Positions 25,584 through 35,959 of a stretch of DNA of 58,824 nt are shown here, one piece after another. Position 1 is the first letter of the stretch, and each line of letters starts with the position of its first letter. This stretch comes from Candidatus Sumerlaeota bacterium (GTDB lineage Bacteria > Sumerlaeota > Sumerlaeia > Sumerlaeales > Sumerlaeaceae), in assembly GCA_017161655.1 (NCBI GenBank), contig JADFCV010000008.1, positions 1-58,824 of the forward strand, read 5' to 3'. The notes beneath the pieces are model-generated. The model saw only the letters and a program-made list of their open reading frames with translations. It did not search any database and had not been told where the DNA came from. Both the position numbers and the translations under genes were made by a program.

Positions 25584-26786
25584 CTATTTGGGTGCAAAGA
25601 AATGGCAGAGCGCGGCGGTGATGAGGCCAATATACGTGCCGATGATGCCACCAACAATCCCCAAAAGCACACCCATGGGAGCCAGCTCACGCTGATACGT
25701 GCTGGCCACAACCGATGCGCTTGCAGGGCCACCTACATTGGCCTGGCTTGCGACTGCTCCAAAAACGAGCGGGGCTCGCAACCACATCATCACTGCAAGG
25801 ATCAGCGCGCCATGCACAAGCAACATGACAGCTCCAACAGCCATGTACCACGGTAACTGCGCCAACTCGCGCAAGTCCGCCTGCGCCCCGAAACTCGGCA
25901 GAAGGAGGTAAAGCAGCGCGTAGCCAACGCGTGACGCCCCCACTTCGTCAAGTCGGCGTGCAGGCGTGAAGGCCAAAATGATGCCAAAGGTGGAAGCAAA
26001 GAGGACTCCAACCGTGGAAGGCGAAATGGCGCTCACGAACCGAGAATCTGGGTGCGACTGCTGAAGCCACTGGGCAACCTGACGTCCTCCCCGAGCGCAG
26101 AGGTAGCCACACACAAGACTCATGCCGATGAGAACAAGAAGGTCCCGAGTTGAAGCCGCGCGTTGCGGCGCCTGCGCCCACTCGCTTACGCGCTCCTCAA
26201 TTTCACGCTGTAGCCGCGTCTTTACACCAATACGGCGAGCATACGCTGCCTGAAAACTCGATCCAAGAATCAAAAGCCCCAACCACGTATAGGCCATCAC
26301 GGCATCCACAGCAAACATCGGGGCAAACACCGTGTCGGGGATTTCGAGAGCGGCTTTTACTGCCACCATGTTGGCACTTCCGCCTGTCCAACTGCCGGCA
26401 AGAGCTCCAATGTTTTTCCAGGCTTGCGGATCAAGGCGGGGGGCGAACATCGCATAACCAAGCACAGCGCCCAGGGCGATGCCAACCGAACCTACAATCA
26501 TCAGACCAAGTGCCACCGGCCCCAGGCGGACAATCGCACGATAGTTCGCACTGAGCAGTAACAAAATAAGCACCGGATAAAGCAGAAGAGAATTCATGAG
26601 GTCATAAAGGGCACTTTTTGACGGGATAATACCGGATGTTGTTGCTAACATGGGAATAAAATAACAGAACACTACGGGCGGCAGAAATTTGAAAATGGGG
26701 CGAAAAATGCGCCATTCACTCGCCGCAAAAACCACACCCACAATGCCTACGAGAACAATGAAAATCCCGACTGGATCTTGAATCAA
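25584..26786 (-). CDS. DUF819-family integral membrane protein
   Basis: 400 aa with ten or more hydrophobic helices. The motif ALAGSWTGGSANMVAVKAAL and the C-terminal ASQANVGGPASASVVASTYQ are the marks of DUF819 (YjcL-like) proteins. The start is a TTG at 26786, supported by GAGGAG nine nt upstream and by the lack of a better ATG. The function of the family is unknown; the repeated Gly/Ala/Asn motifs in both halves recall secondary transporters. The gene is convergent with mqnA and 30 bp from its stop. Confidence 0.88.
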   Translation of the reverse strand: MIQDPVGIFIVLVGIVGVVFAASEWRIFRPIFKFLPPVVFCYFIPMLATTSGIIPSKSALYDLMNSLLLYPVLILLLLSANYRAIVRLGPVALGLMIVGSVGIALGAVLGYAMFAPRLDPQAWKNIGALAGSWTGGSANMVAVKAALEIPDTVFAPMFAVDAVMAYTWLGLLILGSSFQAAYARRIGVKTRLQREIEERVSEWAQAPQRAASTRDLLVLIGMSLVCGYLCARGGRQVAQWLQQSHPDSRFVSAISPSTVGVLFASTFGIILAFTPARRLDEVGASRVGYALLYLLLPSFGAQADLRELAQLPWYMAVGAVMLLVHGALILAVMMWLRAPLVFGAVASQANVGGPASASVVASTYQRELAPMGVLLGIVGGIIGTYIGLITAALCHFFAPK

Positions 26787-27359
26787 GGTTTCTGACTCCT
26801 CACAAACCAGTGTTTCGCGCCAACGCTTGCCTCTTTGGCGTCACTTGGCAAGCGCAACCGAATAGTCCCAGGCCTGAAAACACACATTGCCGACCGATCC
26901 TGTGAATCCTGCCGAGCAATAGAAACACTCCGCTCCTCTAAGTGCCGGCCAAACTGGAGTGAACAACGAAGGAGGATAGAACGCTACTCGTTTTGGACCT
27001 TTTTGAGGAGGCTAACGGAGATGACATCAAGCAGTAGGAAGGCGATGAGATAGGGCTGTTGTCGCGAGTTGAGAAAGCACCATCGAGAAGCTCGGCCCCT
27101 GAACACTTTCAGAGACCAGCAAAACGATCCTTATCACGCCAACCTGATTGATAGCTGCCCGAGTGAACATGCGAAGCGTCATCATCTTCCTGAAGCAGCG
27201 GAACATGGACGCTCGCTTCCAGCTTCGACAGTCATACCAAAGAGCTATTTCGCAGGCTCTTCCCTTAGCTAGCTCCAAATGAAGTTGCGGCGGTGAGATA
27301 CGAACTCACCGCCGCAAAATACTTAGGCGAAACAACGCACGACCGTTCCGGCCCTCATG
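26787..27359. other. 573-bp intergenic region upstream of the DUF819 gene
   Basis: No open frame here has a ribosome-binding site and family features. It should hold the promoter of the DUF819 gene (minus strand) and the 3' region of the porin gene. The one clear structure is the 13-bp perfect hairpin at 27285-27317. Nothing else is recognised. Confidence 0.5.
27285..27317 (-). terminator. Strong hairpin 43 bp after the porin gene, without a U-tract
   Basis: TTGCGGCGGTGAG (27285-27297) pairs perfectly with CTCACCGCCGCAA (27305-27317) around a 7-nt loop. It lies 43 bp beyond the stop of the beta-barrel gene. There is no T-run after it on the minus strand (a TTTT lies before it), so it may stabilise the 3' end or act with Rho rather than as a classic terminator. 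Confidence 0.55.
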
Positions 27360-28901
27360 CTAAAATTTGTAAATCGTCTGCAAGAAGAAGAAGCGCGCTC
27401 CGTCGTCGCGTCCCTGCTTCTTCGCAAAATTCCCAGGCAGGAAGTAAGCGAGTCCTATCTCACTCTGCCATCGCTTGCTGTGCTTGATCGTGAATGTGAG
27501 GTCCAGCTCATCGCCGGCGTCACGCCCTGACTGGCCCTTTGGGTCGCGTCCGAAGACTAACCCGATTGGCGATCCCCATCCATCCGTGCGAGAGTCCAGC
27601 CAGAAATGATGGTATTCCGCGCGGACTTTCAACTTTTCGTGGGGAGTGACATCGTACTGGAGTCCGATTTCACGCATATTGCTGAGGCGGAAAAAGTCGA
27701 TGACGCCATAACCATAGTGCGAAGCGCCGAAAAGGGGATTGAAGGTGTTGATTTCGTCGTCACCCGGTTTGCGGTCACCCGTAGCCACGTTACCAAGCAG
27801 GGTCAGCTTTGGCTTCCACGGATGCTTGTCCCACGTGTAGTTGATATCGGCATGCAGCATGTAAGCTTTGATCTCATTGTTCGACCAATTCCCGAACTGA
27901 TAGGCCGCCGCCAGACCGTAACCAAGGGTCCCGCAATCAAATTTCTTGATTGGTCCGCGCAGCGCCGTCCCCACGGTGTAGCGATTCGTTGTTCCGGGGC
28001 GTCTTTGCTCGCTGAGATTTGGGCGCGGCCACGTGCGGTCATCATCCTGATCCGAGAGGCCAAGGAAGAACAAGTCAACAGTGTGGGGCGCCCACGTCTT
28101 GAACTGACTATAAACGCCGTAATGCCACATGCGATTGATTTCGCGTGGCCGCCCTGTGGTCACGACTCCATCGCGAACCGTAGCATAGGACAACGGCTGA
28201 AGCAGGAAGAAGTGTGCTTGCACGTCTTTGGTTTTGTAATCGAGCATGGCGCCATCGAACACTGGCACGAAATTCCACCAGTAATACTCAACCGGTGGAA
28301 GCCCCCACACGTAGCCCTCACTGATCACCGGCAGCCGTTGGCGGCCAAGGCGCAACGTCCAGGGCGATTGCGGGGCATCTTTTAGCTCGACGAAAAACTG
28401 CTGGACGTGCCAGTGGGCAGTTTGCATCTGATCTGTATTTGCATCCCACGTGCGCGCATCCATGACCTCAAAGAATGTGCGCACAATCTGGCGATAAGTG
28501 AGGTCCAAATTCACATACGTGCGCACGAATGAGAGGTGGTCATTGTCGGGGATTTCACTGCGCATGTCGAAGTTGTGACGATACTCGTTGCGAATTTGCA
28601 CCGACCCACCGAACTGCAGTTTCCACTCGTCATTGGCCCCCCATACGAGCGGCGGCACGAGGTGCTCACTCTCAGCTGGTTTTGGTGCTTCCTTTCGCTC
28701 AACAGCTGCTGCGGATGATACAACTTTTCCCTCAGGCAAGGCTTTATCTTCGCCAGGGATTTTCTCGACGCGTTTGGGTGATTTCTTTTCCGCGTTGCTA
28801 GCTGCTGCCGTTCCAGTTGTCTCCCCTGCCCACACAGCGCCTGCACATACCACGGCAAGTGCAAAAACTGCCCCACGTGGAAAAATGGTCATCACTCCCA
28901 T
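27360..28901 (-). CDS. Outer-membrane beta-barrel, alginate-export (AlgE-like) family
   Basis: 513 aa with a signal peptide (GAVFALAVVCAGAVWA) and a Lys/Pro/Ala-rich linker (residues 27-85). The barrel follows: alternating aromatic strands such as WKLQFGGSVQIRNEYRH, FVRTYVNLDLTYRQIVRTFFEVMDAR and WTLRLGRQRLPVISEGYVWGL, ending in a C-terminal Phe (FFFLQTIYKF). The L-x-L-G-R-Q-x-L element and the D-R-T-W-D-A-N region are those of the Alginate_exp family, porins for sugars or uronates. The start ATG 28901 could be replaced by one at 28892. No polysaccharide gene adjoins it, so the cargo is unknown. It stands alone between terminator-like structures. Confidence 0.82.
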   Translation of the reverse strand: MGVMTIFPRGAVFALAVVCAGAVWAGETTGTAAASNAEKKSPKRVEKIPGEDKALPEGKVVSSAAAVERKEAPKPAESEHLVPPLVWGANDEWKLQFGGSVQIRNEYRHNFDMRSEIPDNDHLSFVRTYVNLDLTYRQIVRTFFEVMDARTWDANTDQMQTAHWHVQQFFVELKDAPQSPWTLRLGRQRLPVISEGYVWGLPPVEYYWWNFVPVFDGAMLDYKTKDVQAHFFLLQPLSYATVRDGVVTTGRPREINRMWHYGVYSQFKTWAPHTVDLFFLGLSDQDDDRTWPRPNLSEQRRPGTTNRYTVGTALRGPIKKFDCGTLGYGLAAAYQFGNWSNNEIKAYMLHADINYTWDKHPWKPKLTLLGNVATGDRKPGDDEINTFNPLFGASHYGYGVIDFFRLSNMREIGLQYDVTPHEKLKVRAEYHHFWLDSRTDGWGSPIGLVFGRDPKGQSGRDAGDELDLTFTIKHSKRWQSEIGLAYFLPGNFAKKQGRDDGARFFFLQTIYKF

Positions 28902-29149
28902 GATGTGTTGTAGCTCTCCCGTTCGCTGAAATCGGCCCTACACGAGCCCAGTAAGGGATTTCCGACCGAAGATATTTTTGAGAGTCAAAATGAAAAATGA
29001 AAAGTTTGTAAAATTTTTCACAATCCCATCGAAACCGACGATCCACGAAACCCTCATTTCGACTGCCTAAGCGGAGGAGAGATTGCTCATGACTCCCCGC
29101 AGGCCCCGTCGCCCTCATTCATGGCGAGGCAAGCCGATTCGCTTCCCGC

Positions 29150-31000
29150 CTATTTTTTCTTTTCTTGTTCCTCTGGTGGAAGTTCGACGCGGATATGGAG
29201 TTCGCGAAGCTGATCCTCGTCTACGGGGCTTGGGGCGTCCACCATCAAGTCGGCACCGCTTTGCGTCTTCGGGAACGGGATCACCTCGCGAATCGAGCGC
29301 TCGCCCAGTAAGAGCATCAACATGCGCTCCACCCCAAACGCTATGCCGCCGTGTGGCGGAGCTCCATAGCTCAAAGCATCTAACAAAAAGCCAAACTTGC
29401 GCTCCGCCATCGCCTCATCAATCCCAATCGCACGGAACACTTTGTTTTGCACGTCGCGCCGATGGATACGGATAGACCCGCCACCAGCCTCCTCACCATT
29501 GATCGCGAGGTCATACGCGAGGGCACGCACCCGCTTGAGTGGATGATCATCCGGATGCACGTCGCGCCAACGGACAGGATCGGCATTATACTCATCGAGA
29601 AGCGAAATGTCTTCTTTCACTGGCGCCGTGAACGGATGATGTGAAGGCGTGAAGAGCTTCTCCCGCTCGGACCATTCGAACAACGGGAAGTCGGTGATCC
29701 ATGCAAAGGAATACTTGCCCTGCGGAATCAGATCGAGGTCCGCCGCGATCTTGAGCCGGAGCTGGCCAAGCGCATCGCACGCCACTTTTTCACTCGCGGC
29801 AACGACGAAGATAATGTCGCCCACCTGAGCTTCCATGCGTGCCTTAAATGCCTCGATAAGATCGGGCGTGAAGAACTTCGTTAGCGGCGACTGCAGTTCG
29901 CCCTCCAAGACCTTAAACCACGCAAGCCCTTTCGCACCATACTGCCCCACGAAGCTTGTGTAGTCGTCGAGCTGCTTGCGCGAGAATGCAGCTCCACCAG
30001 GCACGCGCAACCCACGGATACGCCCGCGCGCGGCCAATGCTCCGGCAAAAACTTTTATATCGGTGCCTTGGAAAAAATCCGTGAGTTCTTTGATCCGCAA
30101 ATCGAAGCGCAGATCTGGCTTATCGCTGCCATATTCGAGCATCGCACGTTCGTAGGGCAAACGTGGGAATGGTGTGGGGACCTCTACCCCGATGCACTCT
30201 CGCCACACCCGAGCAATCATGCCCTCCATGACAGCATAGATGTCTTCAGGGCTTACAAAGCTCATCTCGACATCAATTTGCCAAAACTCTGGTTGGCGAT
30301 TTGCCCGGAGGTCCTCATCCCGGAAGCATGGTGCTAGCTGGAAATATCGATCATAACCCGCCACCATGAGCAGTTGCTTGAAGAGTTGCGGCGACTGCGG
30401 CAACGCATAGAAGCAGCCGGGGTTGAGTCGCGATGGGACGAGAAAATCCCGTGCTCCTTCAGGCGTGGATTTGGTGAGGATCGGTGTCGTGAACTCCAGG
30501 AAACCATTCTCAGAAAAGTATTGCCGCACAACCTGAAACAGTTTGTGGCGCAGGAAAAAATTGCGCTGCATTTCGGGTCTGCGCAAATCAAGGAACCGGT
30601 AGCGCAGCCGCACATCCTCGTTAACCGTGGTGTACTCATCGAGTTTGAAGGGAAGCGTCTTGCACGTGTTGAGGACTTCGAATTCTGCCACAAGCACCTC
30701 CACCTGGCCTGTGGCAAGATTCGGGTTCTCTGTGCCCTCAGGGCGCCGGCGCACAGTCCCGCGCACTGCCAGCACGTACTCATCGCGCAGCGCACCAGCC
30801 GCGTCGAACGCTTCTGACGAAAGCGCCTGGGGATCAAACACAATCTGGCAAAGCCCCGTGCGATCGCGCAGATCAACGAAGATCACCCCGCCATGATCAC
30901 GTCTGCGGTGCACCCATCCTTTCAGGATAAGACTCTGGCCAATGTGCTCCGGGCGAACTTCACCCACGTAGCAAGTGCGCGGTTGCGACTCCAACGACAT
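29150..31000 (-). CDS. aspS: Aspartyl-tRNA synthetase
   Basis: 616 aa, the length of bacterial AspRS. An OB-fold anticodon domain (LKGWVHRRRDHGGVIFVDLRDRTG) is followed by class II motif 2 (FRDEDLRANRQPEFWQID), a GAD domain inserted around residues 290-420, and motif 3 (HGGIAFGVERMLMLLLGERSIREVIPFPKTQSG). It attaches aspartate to tRNA-Asp. The ribosome-binding site AAAGGGAG precedes ATG 31000. It lies 57 bp behind hisS on the same strand, and the two form the hisS-aspS pair known from many bacteria. The C-terminal run of Glu and Lys is short and unremarkable. Confidence 0.97.
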   Translation of the reverse strand: MSLESQPRTCYVGEVRPEHIGQSLILKGWVHRRRDHGGVIFVDLRDRTGLCQIVFDPQALSSEAFDAAGALRDEYVLAVRGTVRRRPEGTENPNLATGQVEVLVAEFEVLNTCKTLPFKLDEYTTVNEDVRLRYRFLDLRRPEMQRNFFLRHKLFQVVRQYFSENGFLEFTTPILTKSTPEGARDFLVPSRLNPGCFYALPQSPQLFKQLLMVAGYDRYFQLAPCFRDEDLRANRQPEFWQIDVEMSFVSPEDIYAVMEGMIARVWRECIGVEVPTPFPRLPYERAMLEYGSDKPDLRFDLRIKELTDFFQGTDIKVFAGALAARGRIRGLRVPGGAAFSRKQLDDYTSFVGQYGAKGLAWFKVLEGELQSPLTKFFTPDLIEAFKARMEAQVGDIIFVVAASEKVACDALGQLRLKIAADLDLIPQGKYSFAWITDFPLFEWSEREKLFTPSHHPFTAPVKEDISLLDEYNADPVRWRDVHPDDHPLKRVRALAYDLAINGEEAGGGSIRIHRRDVQNKVFRAIGIDEAMAERKFGFLLDALSYGAPPHGGIAFGVERMLMLLLGERSIREVIPFPKTQSGADLMVDAPSPVDEDQLRELHIRVELPPEEQEKKK

Positions 31001-31057
31001 GCTTCGAACTCCCTTTAGAAAGTATGCGGATCAAACTTGATGGCGTGCATGGAACGG

Positions 31058-32371
31058 TCAAGCCTCAGCCAGGTTGCGCTCAATCTCTTCGAACGTGAGC
31101 TCGACCTGCTCGCTAGTCTCGAGATTTTTCCACTGGCACACGCCGCGCTCCATTTCGTATGTTCCAAGGATGAGTGCGACGCGAGCGCCAGCCTTACTGG
31201 CAGCCCGCAGGCCGGCTCGCGCGCTTCGGGGCTGACAATCGAACAAGACTGGCACCCCATGCATACGCGCGTATTCTGCCAATTCAAAGGCTTTCCCCAT
31301 GGCAGCTTCATCGAGAGCAAGGATATAGAACTCCACCTCTGGCTCTGGGGGCGGCTCGAGTTCAGCCGCCTGCAAGGCTAGCACCAGCCGCTCCAATCCG
31401 ATACTCATCCCCACAGCGGGCGTTGGAGGACCGCCCAAATCCTCTACCAAGTTGTCATATCTCCCGCCGCCAATCACGGCATTTTGAGCGCCGATCCCTC
31501 CCTGTTCAATCTCGAACACCGTGCGCGTGTAGTAGTCCAGCCCGCGCACGAGATCGGGAGCCAATGTGTACGATACGCCCGCTGCATCGAGGAGTCCCGC
31601 CAACCGCTCGGAATGGCGCGCACACGTCTCGCAGACCGAATCCGAGATCTTCGGGAGTTTACTGGCTAACAGACGGCACTCTTCCACCTTGCAGTCGAAC
31701 ACGCGCATCGGGTTCACCTTTGCCCGCTGCTCACAAAGGTCACACCACGATGGTTCGCCGGCCTCCTGACTCGACACCAGCTCGGCAATCGCTTTGCGCA
31801 AAACCTCGTTATAGGCTTTGCGACACTCTCGGCATCCGATATTATTGAGCCGCGTCGTCACGCCTTTGAAACCAAGATGATTCAGCAAATGTGTGCAAAG
31901 CGTGATGACTTCTGCATCAGCCGCCGGATGATCGATTCCGAAAAACTCGATGCCGATCTGCGTGAACTGGCGAAGCCGTCCTTTCTGAGGCTTCTCATAT
32001 CGAAACATGGGGCCGATGTAGTAAAGCTTTTGCTGGGAGGTTTCTTTTAGCAGCCCCGACTCAATCAGCGCCCGCACCACGCCCGCTGTTCCTTCAGGAC
32101 GCAGCGTGTTCGAGCGTTCACCAGGATCAACGAATGTGTACATCTGCTTGGAAACGACGATGTCGCTCGAGTCACCCACGCTGCGTGCGAATAGCTCCGT
32201 AGGTTCAAGAACGGGGGTTCGAATTTCCCGATAACCGTACAATTCGAAGAGTTCGCGTGCAGTTTTCTCAACCCATTGATAGTAGCGCACTTCCGCGGGG
32301 AAAACGTCCTTCATCCCGCGAATAGCCTGAATTGCCTGGGCTCCACCCTCTTGGCCTGGTGCTTCGCTCAT
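31058..32371 (-). CDS. hisS: Histidyl-tRNA synthetase
   Basis: 437 aa. Class II motifs: RGMKDVFPAEVRYYQWVE at the start, motif 2 LRQFTQIGIEFFGID, the histidine-specific LVRGLDYYTRTVFE, and motif 3 GMSIGLERL. A C-terminal anticodon-binding domain (VEFYILALDEAAMGKAFELA, with LILGTYEMERG) closes the protein. It charges tRNA-His. The middle region carries several Cys pairs (GCRECRK, WCDLCEQ, CETCARH), more than usual and possibly metal-binding. It is the first gene of the hisS-aspS pair. Confidence 0.96.
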   Translation of the reverse strand: MSEAPGQEGGAQAIQAIRGMKDVFPAEVRYYQWVEKTARELFELYGYREIRTPVLEPTELFARSVGDSSDIVVSKQMYTFVDPGERSNTLRPEGTAGVVRALIESGLLKETSQQKLYYIGPMFRYEKPQKGRLRQFTQIGIEFFGIDHPAADAEVITLCTHLLNHLGFKGVTTRLNNIGCRECRKAYNEVLRKAIAELVSSQEAGEPSWCDLCEQRAKVNPMRVFDCKVEECRLLASKLPKISDSVCETCARHSERLAGLLDAAGVSYTLAPDLVRGLDYYTRTVFEIEQGGIGAQNAVIGGGRYDNLVEDLGGPPTPAVGMSIGLERLVLALQAAELEPPPEPEVEFYILALDEAAMGKAFELAEYARMHGVPVLFDCQPRSARAGLRAASKAGARVALILGTYEMERGVCQWKNLETSEQVELTFEEIERNLAEA

Positions 32372-32589
32372 AAAAAACCCGTCGGAGATGTTTTTCTCAA
32401 TTAATCAAGATCACTTCATGACATTGGAAAGCAGAGTAAAGAAAAGAATGCTTCGCCAGGCACGCGAAAAGCGCGAAAAGCCGCACACATCACGCTGCCA
32501 CTCTGACGATGATGCCGAATCTCGGGCGACAGTTCGCGAAATGAGACCATTCCCTGCGACGATCTTCTTTCCCAGGGTTGTGCCAGAAT

Positions 32590-32607
32590 AAGAGCTTCTC
32601 AGCTCTT
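32590..32607 (-). terminator. Possible short terminator at the end of nanE
   Basis: AAGAGC/GCTCTT forms a 6-bp hairpin reaching the nanE stop codon, followed on the minus strand by TTATTCT. It is a weak stem and a poor U-tract. Confidence 0.3.
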
Positions 32608-33296
32608 CATCCCAAAAGATACCGAATTCCGGCCGTGAAACGGGCTGTGATTTCCTGCGGGCGCGTAATGGCCCCACCCACGACAACTGCGTAACAGCCC
32701 ATCTTAAGCGCCTTAGCGACCTGTTCCGGCGTGTGGAATCGCCCTTCGGCAAACACCGGCACGCGTACTGCGGCCAGCATCTCCTGGAGAAGCTCAAAAT
32801 CTGGCCCGTCCGTTTTCCGCGAATACGGCGTGTAGCCAGCTAAAGTTGAGCTCACGACGTCGGCACCAAGCTCAGCAGCTTTCACGGCTTCGTCGAGCGT
32901 CGAACAATCAGCCATGACCGGCAAATCGAGCTCTTCGTGGATGCGGCGAATCAGCTCCTCCAGCGTTTCACCGTTTGGCCGCAGCCGCTGGGTTGCATCC
33001 AGCGCAATCATCTGGGCTCCTGCCTCGGCTATCGCCTTCGCTTCGGCAAAGGTTGGCGTGATATAAACAGGACTCCCCTCATATTCACGCTTATAGATCC
33101 CAATGATGGGAAGCGAGACCGTTTCACGGATGGCGCGAATATCCTCAGGAGTATTTGCGCGAATGCCCACAGCACCGCCCTGCTGTGCTGCGAGCGCCAT
33201 GCGTGCCATGATATGAGAACCGTGCAGCGGTTCGTGCTCAAGTGCTTGGCACGACACAATGAGCCCACGCGGGAAAATCTCTTGCGGCGATTTCAT
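32607..33296 (-). CDS. nanE: N-acylglucosamine-6-phosphate (ManNAc-6-P) 2-epimerase NanE
   Basis: 229 aa from ATG 33296 with AAGGA upstream; the open frame extends further 5' but that part overlaps the GH94 gene and has no family similarity. The TIM-barrel NanE signatures are clear: [27 protein letters not shown] at the start, [49 protein letters not shown] and [10 protein letters not shown], ending in [19 protein letters not shown] and [10 protein letters not shown]. It interconverts ManNAc-6-P and GlcNAc-6-P in sialic acid and amino-sugar catabolism. It is the second gene after the GH94 phosphorylase (49-bp gap); no nanA, nanK or nagB is in the window. Confidence 0.94.
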   Translation of the reverse strand: MKSPQEIFPRGLIVSCQALEHEPLHGSHIMARMALAAQQGGAVGIRANTPEDIRAIRETVSLPIIGIYKREYEGSPVYITPTFAEAKAIAEAGAQMIALDATQRLRPNGETLEELIRRIHEELDLPVMADCSTLDEAVKAAELGADVVSSTLAGYTPYSRKTDGPDFELLQEMLAAVRVPVFAEGRFHTPEQVAKALKMGCYAVVVGGAITRPQEITARFTAGIRYLLG

Positions 33297-33345
33297 GATT
33301 TTATGTTTCCTTGATAACTTGTTCGTTGAAAAGGGCTTGCGCCAC

Positions 33346-35775
33346 CTAGCCCATCTCGACCTCAACTTTGACGACTGGCCATTTTCCTGCCTTCGGCCGA
33401 GCTGGCGCCGCGCCCTCGACTCGAATGAGGTTTCCTTCAATCGGCTGGCCATCCACAACCACCGACTTCACGCCCTTCTCGACCCCTTTGCGATTTCGCA
33501 CGGTGATATCGTAAATCTTGCCGCGGAAGCGCCGGCGAATCCGATAAGATTTCCATTTCTTCGGAATGCAGGGATCGATGAGCAGCCCTTCGTACGTTGG
33601 ACGTACACCGAGAATATAGTCCACCACATCGCGCAGCATCCATGTCGCTGATCCCGTCAGCCAGGAATGGCTCGCCTGCCCAAATGTGGGATGATCCGGG
33701 CTCGTGACGTACTCGCTGTAAACGTAGGGTTCGGTCTCGTAGCGATCGATGTCCACCACCGGGTTCATGGGCAAGGCCTTGCGATAATAATCGTAGGCAT
33801 GATCCCCATGGCCCAGCAGGGCTTCAGCCAACACTGCCCAACTCACAGCGTGATTGAAGACCGCCCCATTTTCCTTTTTTCCTGGGACGCAACGAGTCGC
33901 GAGTCCAATGTTCGGATTCACAGTGCGGAACGGTGGATGTAAGAGCTTCGGGCCTTTCGGTGTGTCCAAATACTTTCGCGCCGCAGCCATGGCCTTCAGC
34001 GCACGCTCTCGCGGAGCAACCCCGCTCATCACTGCCCACGTTTGCGTGTTGAGATAGATTTTGCACTCTTTGTTTTTCTTTGAGCCGACGATCTCACGCA
34101 GATCGTTTGTGCCCACGATGTACCATTCGCCGTCCCAGCAATACTTATTGACGGCATCGGCCACTTTTTTGAAAGCCCCCTCGTAGCGACGCACAGCTGC
34201 TTGATCGCCCACGCGCTTGGCCAGTTCGATGGTTTCGCGCAGGGCATAACACAGGCACAAAGCGTTCCACACACTTTCGCCACGCCCCTTACGCCCCATG
34301 TAGTCCAGCGTGTCGTTCCAGTCGCCGGGGCCAAACTTTGGCAAATTGCGCTCGGTGAGATTACTCAACGTGTAATCAAGGCATCCATAGATGTGGTCCA
34401 GCATGGTCGCCTCACCCTCATCGAGGTAAGGCGTAACCGTCTTGAGAAAATCCCAGTCTCCCGTCTCCCTGATGTACATGGCCACTGCCAGCGGCAACCA
34501 GAGCGGTGTGTCGCTGTGACCGGTCCGCGCATAGCCCCCACTCACAGGATAGTAACAGTGCACCACGCTTCCGTTCTTGAATTGGAAACTGCTCATTTCA
34601 GTGAGACGCTGTTTGACCCATTCGGGGCGAGTCATCACTGGCCCAAAGGTGTCCTGACACGAATCGCGGAAGCCGCGACCAAACAGCAGACCACCATGAT
34701 AGTAACCAGCATCACGCGAGAACCGGAACGTACAAGCATTCTGCCACTGGTTCCACACGTTGATCATCGTGTTGAGGTCCCGATCGGGAGTTTCGACCTG
34801 AACACAACTCACGTAGTCGCGCCAATCGGCCACGAGCTTCTCAAACGCGGCATCCACATGCGCCAGGTCGCGGTACTTCTTCATGAGCCGCTCAGCATCG
34901 CGCCGAAATTGAGGACGCTTTTCGACCACGCCAAGTACGACGCTAAATTCCTTTTGGGCGCCAGGAGCGAGATCCACGCGCATCTGCAAAGCTCCGACAG
35001 CATCACCCGCCGTAATCTCTGTGTTTCCTAGCTTACCGCGCTCCACGGCAATGGGGTTCGATTCGCTCCGCCAACGCCCGATGAACTGCGCCTTGCTGCC
35101 GTCGAATGCCACAAGCGGTAAGCTGGTGGCGAAAATGATGTAACGGTCATAGGTGACATTGCTCTGTTCCACGGTGGCACTGCCAAACGTGTTCCAGTAG
35201 CGCTTCGTCGCATAGAGAATGCTGCTCTTGCGATCGAGAAAGACCTCGTTGAAGTGCTGATCGTTGGGCTGATTGACGAGATCGTTCAACGCATTGCCCA
35301 TACACAGTTCGACGTAAGCGAAAAGATCCAGCTGCTTACGCTCACCGGTAAGGTTCTTCAAGGTCACACGCCAGATTTCGCAGTCGGCGTCGTCGGGCAC
35401 AAAAGTCAGAACACTTGCCTCCACGCCATTGCGAGCGCCGGTGATTCGCGTGTAGTTCAAACCATGCCGACATTCGTAGTTGTCGAGCTCCGCCATCACA
35501 GGCTGCCACGATGGCGTCCAGTAATCCCCCGTCTTGCGATCGCGCACGAAGAGGTAGTGTCCGGGGCGATCCACTGGAAGGCAATTGTAGCGCCAACGGG
35601 TGATGCGGTGAAGGCGCGGGGTCTGCCAATAGCTAAACCCGCCACCGGTGTTGGAGATCAGGCGCGTATAGCGTCCATTTGATGTGTAATTGATCCACGG
35701 CGCTGGTGTGTCCGGCCGGGTAATCACAAACTCGAAACAATCATCCGTGAAGTAACCGTACTTCGTGTAGGTCAT
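33346..35775 (-). CDS. GH94 family disaccharide phosphorylase
   Basis: 809 aa from ATG 35775 (a GTG at 35814 is the alternative); family members begin near this K-Y-G-Y-F motif. The order is that of cellobiose/chitobiose phosphorylases: N-terminal beta-sandwich ([38 protein letters not shown]), then an (alpha/alpha)6 barrel with [22 protein letters not shown] and [10 protein letters not shown], where Asp488 is the expected general acid, then [15 protein letters not shown] and [13 protein letters not shown]94 enzymes split beta-glycosides with phosphate to give sugar 1-phosphate. The substrate could be N,N'-diacetylchitobiose (NanE is next in the operon) or a glucoside; motifs around WNQWQN and DWND fit the cellobiose branch equally well. 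No signal peptide, hence cytoplasmic. Confidence 0.88.
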   Translation of the reverse strand: MTYTKYGYFTDDCFEFVITRPDTPAPWINYTSNGRYTRLISNTGGGFSYWQTPRLHRITRWRYNCLPVDRPGHYLFVRDRKTGDYWTPSWQPVMAELDNYECRHGLNYTRITGARNGVEASVLTFVPDDADCEIWRVTLKNLTGERKQLDLFAYVELCMGNALNDLVNQPNDQHFNEVFLDRKSSILYATKRYWNTFGSATVEQSNVTYDRYIIFATSLPLVAFDGSKAQFIGRWRSESNPIAVERGKLGNTEITAGDAVGALQMRVDLAPGAQKEFSVVLGVVEKRPQFRRDAERLMKKYRDLAHVDAAFEKLVADWRDYVSCVQVETPDRDLNTMINVWNQWQNACTFRFSRDAGYYHGGLLFGRGFRDSCQDTFGPVMTRPEWVKQRLTEMSSFQFKNGSVVHCYYPVSGGYARTGHSDTPLWLPLAVAMYIRETGDWDFLKTVTPYLDEGEATMLDHIYGCLDYTLSNLTERNLPKFGPGDWNDTLDYMGRKGRGESVWNALCLCYALRETIELAKRVGDQAAVRRYEGAFKKVADAVNKYCWDGEWYIVGTNDLREIVGSKKNKECKIYLNTQTWAVMSGVAPRERALKAMAAARKYLDTPKGPKLLHPPFRTVNPNIGLATRCVPGKKENGAVFNHAVSWAVLAEALLGHGDHAYDYYRKALPMNPVVDIDRYETEPYVYSEYVTSPDHPTFGQASHSWLTGSATWMLRDVVDYILGVRPTYEGLLIDPCIPKKWKSYRIRRRFRGKIYDITVRNRKGVEKGVKSVVVDGQPIEGNLIRVEGAAPARPKAGKWPVVKVEVEMG

Positions 35776-35959
35776 AAGGCGTTTTTCCGATTCTAAATTT
35801 AGGAAAGAATCCACGGCCTACCAAAACCCGCGTCAAGGGATTATTCGCGAAAAACCCGCTCTTGGGTTTCTCGTAGCGGAAGACACTCATGCGGGCTTCA
35901 TGGGGAGTGCATGAGGCAACGCGACATTTGCCGACAATGGCACGGCGCTACCGCATGGT

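Noticed and set aside
27606-28385. Plus-strand frame of 259 aa opposite the porin gene
   Set aside because: It is antisense to clear beta-strand-coding sequence and has no start signal.
29083-29475. Plus-strand frame starting after GGAGGAGAG near the end of aspS
   Set aside because: Most of it runs antisense to the conserved motif-3 region of aspS and its composition is that of a shadow frame.
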